Origin: an uncultured Eubacteriales bacterium
GTDB taxonomy: Bacteria > Bacillota > Clostridia > Oscillospirales > Oscillospiraceae
Assembly (NCBI GenBank): GCA_900545405.1
Contig: UQYT01000021.1
Coordinates: 1 to 39,831, forward strand
Length of the DNA: 39,831 nt
Direction of reading: 5' to 3'
Numbering within the stretch: the first letter of the stretch is position 1; every line of letters starts with the position of its first letter. A model generated the notes under the pieces. That model saw only the letters and a program-made list of their open reading frames with translations, searched no databases and was not told the DNA's origin. A program made the translations under genes and the position numbers. Positions 37,798-39,831 of this stretch are shown piece after piece.

Positions 37798-39239
37798 GTG
37801 TCGGTTTCCTCCTCGTTTTTATCGCTCAGGTCCTCGGGCAAGAGGGCCATCAGCTGTTCGCGGCTGGGGTTTTCTATCGCGGCCACGCGGTCGGCCTGGC
37901 GGGAGACGGCGTCCTCAAAGAGGTTGCGCACGGTCCGGCCGTTGCCGAAGTTCTCGTCGCGTTCGTCGTAGAGGCGGTCAAAGAGCGCCTCGGCGGCCTT
38001 TTCGGTCTCGGGCGGGAGCGTGTAGCCGTTTTTCTCGCACTGGAGCCGGAACATCGCCATGAGCTCCGGGCCCGTGTAGTCAGGGAAGTGGATGTATTTG
38101 TTGAACCGCGACTCCAGGCCGGGGTTTGAGTGTATGAAGTCCTCCATCGGCCCGTCGTAGCCCGCAACGATGACCACAAGCTCGTCCCGGTGGTCCTCCA
38201 TGGCCTTGAGCAGGGTCTCGATGGCCTCGCGGCCGAAGTCGTTCTCGCCTCCGGCGGCGAGGGAGTAGGCCTCGTCGATGAAGAGCACGCCGCCTATGGC
38301 CTTTTTGATGACCTCACTGGTGCGCAGCGCGGTCTGGCCGACGTAGCCCGCGACGAGCCCGGAGCGGTCCACCTCTATGAGCTGGCCCTGCTTGAGCGCG
38401 CCGACGGCGGCGTAGAGCCCGGCGAGCAGCCTCGCGACGGTGGTCTTGCCCGTGCCGGGGTTGCCGGTGAACACCATGTGCAGGCTCATCGGCGCGCTGG
38501 GCAGGCCCGCGGCCTCGCGCAGGCGGCGGACTTTGATGAGGTTCACCAGGCTGCGAACCTCGCGCTTGACGCTCTCGAGACCGATGAGCGAGTCGAGCTC
38601 GGCCATGAGCTTGTCGAAGTCGGGCTTCTCGGCGGGCTTTTCCTCGGCCTCGGCGGCGGTAGAGGCGGCCTCGCCGGAGGGCTGGGCGCTGTTCCCGACG
38701 GGGTGCTTGTCTATGAACGAGGGCTCGCCGCTGGTGACGAAGTCCTTGGCGTTGAGAGCGCTCTTGGAGGGCTTGACGCCCGCAGAGTCGCAGACAGCGG
38801 AGAGCCGGTCGGCGCAGTCGGTGATGAACTCGGCCTCGGCGTAGCTGACGTCGTCGTCCACGGCGGCGAGGTGGAGCAGGATGTTCGTGACCATGCGGAC
38901 GAACACGCGGGAGCAGTCGCGGCCCTCGCGTGCGTCGCGCTCGGCGAGGCTCCAGAAGAACATGGGCGGGAGTATCTCGCCCGCTCTGCATATCTCGCCG
39001 GTGAGCTCCCAGAGCAGGCGGGTGCCCTTGGTGCGGCCCTTGGAGTAGAGCTGGTTGATGGCGTCCACCTGGGCCTGGGTGACGGAGCCGGCCCTGGCCC
39101 AGAGCCCGACTGCGCAGCTCTGCATGAAGCTGTCGAGCTCCCGCGCGCAGGCCCTGCCCGCGACGCGGTAAAAGGCCTCCGTGTTCTCGATGTAAACCTT
39201 GTGCAGCTCCTCCGGGGAGCGCTTCCACGACGTGGGCAT
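37794..39239 (-). CDS. CbxX/CfxQ-family AAA+ ATPase with TerB-like N-terminal region
   Basis: 481 residues. Residues 1-150 are helical and contain LAAVDDDVSYAEAEFITDCAD, similar to TerB-type acidic metal-binding helices. A low-complexity Ala/Glu/Lys linker (about 175-205) leads to one AAA+ domain: LDSLIGLESVKREV, Walker A GNPGTGKTT, pore-loop region GLVAGYVGQTA, Walker B VLFIDEAYSL, sensor region VIVAGY and the arginine finger in NPGLESRF. This is the SpoVK/CbxX architecture, usually a protein-remodelling machine. ATG 39239 has GGAGGTG five bases upstream; the frame extends upstream across the promoter, so the longer form is unlikely. Client unknown. Confidence 0.9.
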   Translation of the reverse strand: MPTSWKRSPEELHKVYIENTEAFYRVAGRACARELDSFMQSCAVGLWARAGSVTQAQVDAINQLYSKGRTKGTRLLWELTGEICRAGEILPPMFFWSLAERDAREGRDCSRVFVRMVTNILLHLAAVDDDVSYAEAEFITDCADRLSAVCDSAGVKPSKSALNAKDFVTSGEPSFIDKHPVGNSAQPSGEAASTAAEAEEKPAEKPDFDKLMAELDSLIGLESVKREVRSLVNLIKVRRLREAAGLPSAPMSLHMVFTGNPGTGKTTVARLLAGLYAAVGALKQGQLIEVDRSGLVAGYVGQTALRTSEVIKKAIGGVLFIDEAYSLAAGGENDFGREAIETLLKAMEDHRDELVVIVAGYDGPMEDFIHSNPGLESRFNKYIHFPDYTGPELMAMFRLQCEKNGYTLPPETEKAAEALFDRLYDERDENFGNGRTVRNLFEDAVSRQADRVAAIENPSREQLMALLPEDLSDKNEEETDT

Positions 39240-39266
39240 GCGGCACCTCCTGCAAGACATGGGGAT

Positions 39267-39296
39267 ATTATATACCGAAAGTTCGCACAGAGGCAA
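39267..39296 (-). promoter_or_regulatory. Sigma-A promoter for the AAA+/HAD operon
   Basis: Minus strand: TTGCCT (39291-39296), 18-base spacer, perfect TATAAT (39267-39272). Confidence 0.65.
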
Positions 39297-39382
39297 CAGG
39301 AGAGAGAAAAATCTGAGCCGGATCTTGCGCAGCCGCGCGCCGCCCCCATCCCACGCCCCGCACCAGCCCAGCCCTGCATCAG

Positions 39383-39409
39383 CCCCGCCCCAAGTCGGGC
39401 GAGGAACGT
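39383..39409 (-). repeat. Family A tail segment, copy A3
   Basis: Reverse complement identical over 27 bases to 118-144 in A1. The bases on its left (39345-39382) repeat the GGGCTGGTGCGGG theme. No gene is seen anywhere in 39240-39831. Confidence 0.8.
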
Positions 39410-39481
39410 CCCGACCACCGCCCAACGTAACGGCGCGCACGCAGAAAGCACAATGACGAGGCCGCCTTGTCTTGCGCGGTC

Positions 39482-39591
39482 ACGTGTGCGCCGTTTCCCT
39501 GGGCAGAAGTCGCCGCTACCTGCTGCCCATTCCACCCCATTTCTTTGCTCTTGCGCAAAGAAACGGGGTGGAGCCCCAAAGAAACGCGCTT
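39482..39591 (+). repeat. Family A structured repeat, diverged copy A4
   Basis: ACGTGTGCGCCG (39482-39493) is 37 bases before a hairpin at 39531-39572, the same spacing as in A2 (36 bases). The hairpin pairs 17 of 18 positions; relative to A1/A2 two G-C pairs became C-G and a C-T mismatch became C-G. CCAAAGAAA follows. Confidence 0.8.
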
Positions 39592-39616
39592 AAGGGTGCC
39601 GCCACGGGAGCTATTC

Positions 39617-39776
39617 GGTCCCGCCCGCCTCTCCCACGGACTCGAAGCCCCAACATCACCACCGACTGCGTCAAGCTGACTTTGCCTGGCCAATTAACCA
39701 ACCAGCCTCAAACCAACTTGACGCACCAATTCGTCCCGTTGGGGCTTACGCCCAAATGGGAGAGGCGGGCGGGCCC
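39617..39776. repeat. 160-bp nested inverted repeat
   Basis: Three paired blocks nested symmetrically: 39617-39636/39757-39776 (19 of 20), 39645-39654/39738-39747 (10 of 10) and 39667-39675/39717-39725 (9 of 9), separated by near-equal internal loops (8/9 and 12/12) and closed by a 41-base loop. No coding sequence inside. Confidence 0.85.
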
Positions 39777-39798
39777 ACCAAGGTGATGTGGAGGCTTC

Positions 39799-39831
39799 AA
39801 AGCGCTTTTCTTTGGCGGCTCGACACCGTTT
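39799..39831 (-). repeat. Family A repeat, copy A5 (cut by window end)
   Basis: Reverse complement of the A hairpin right arm and AAAGAAAAGCGC tract, so the element continues past the window in the opposite orientation to A1 and A2. Confidence 0.85.

Noticed and set aside
1..39831. tRNA or rRNA genes
   Set aside because: No cloverleaf with GGTTCRANYCC T-arm or rRNA landmark was found on either strand by eye.

Overview
The window is high-GC DNA (clearly above 60% by eye) from an anaerobic, endospore-forming, Gram-positive Clostridia-type bacterium, most likely Oscillospiraceae/Ruminococcaceae. The basis is a germination protein YpeB, an oxygen-sensitive class III ribonucleotide reductase with activase, several lipoproteins with LSAC/LAAC lipoboxes, a WecA/TagO-WecB cell-wall pair, clean sigma-A promoters, purine-rich Shine-Dalgarno sites and frequent TTG starts. 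This is inference from gene content; no 16S or tRNA gene is present.

Layout. 203-3521: a NagZ-like lipoprotein divergent from two overlapping CobW/G3E GTPase genes, one with a 23-His metal-binding loop. 3809-8324: phosphodiesterase, three tiny unknown genes, then wecA-wecB and a membrane-anchored unknown. 8409-13221: trpS divergent from gltX, then ypeB and a zinc-ribbon/Ig-like membrane protein. 13279-18206 (minus): solute-binding lipoprotein, an asymmetric ABC-F ATPase and a duplicated P-loop ATPase. 18311-21583 (plus): HAD phosphatase, dinB, and an SPFH/ribbon-helix-helix pair. 21755-27529 (minus): a siroheme sulfite-reductase-like enzyme, a metal/tetrapyrrole-type ABC importer, precursor-2 dehydrogenase and a CobA-HemD fusion. 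27621-33208 (minus): nitrilase-trxB-zinc ribbon, then nrdG-nrdD-MGMT under a promoter overlapped by an NrdR box. 33431-36401: mtnA divergent from DUF4037 and purine nucleoside phosphorylase. 36997-39239 (minus): CbxX-type AAA+ ATPase and a NagD-like HAD phosphatase.

How genes fit together. The siroheme block makes a cofactor (uroporphyrinogen III to siroheme) beside an enzyme that should need it and a transporter for iron, corrinoid or a tetrapyrrole. The nrd block supplies dNTPs anaerobically and carries its own fused redoxin, with thioredoxin reductase one transcription unit away. MtnA handles the methylthioadenosine by-product; the nearby PNP looks purine-nucleoside specific.

The least explained material is between the genes. 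Two dispersed structured repeat families (here called A and B) occur in several copies, and their hairpin stems differ between copies by paired, base-pair-preserving changes. One B copy supplies the stop codon of cobA-hemD, another forms the mtnA 5' leader, and a third provides a terminator after PNP. A six-hairpin array follows the CobW genes, and a 160-bp nested inverted repeat lies near the right edge. The dinB gene appears to be transcribed leaderless from a promoter packed with three copies of a 16-bp motif, an arrangement I do not recognise from known SOS control.
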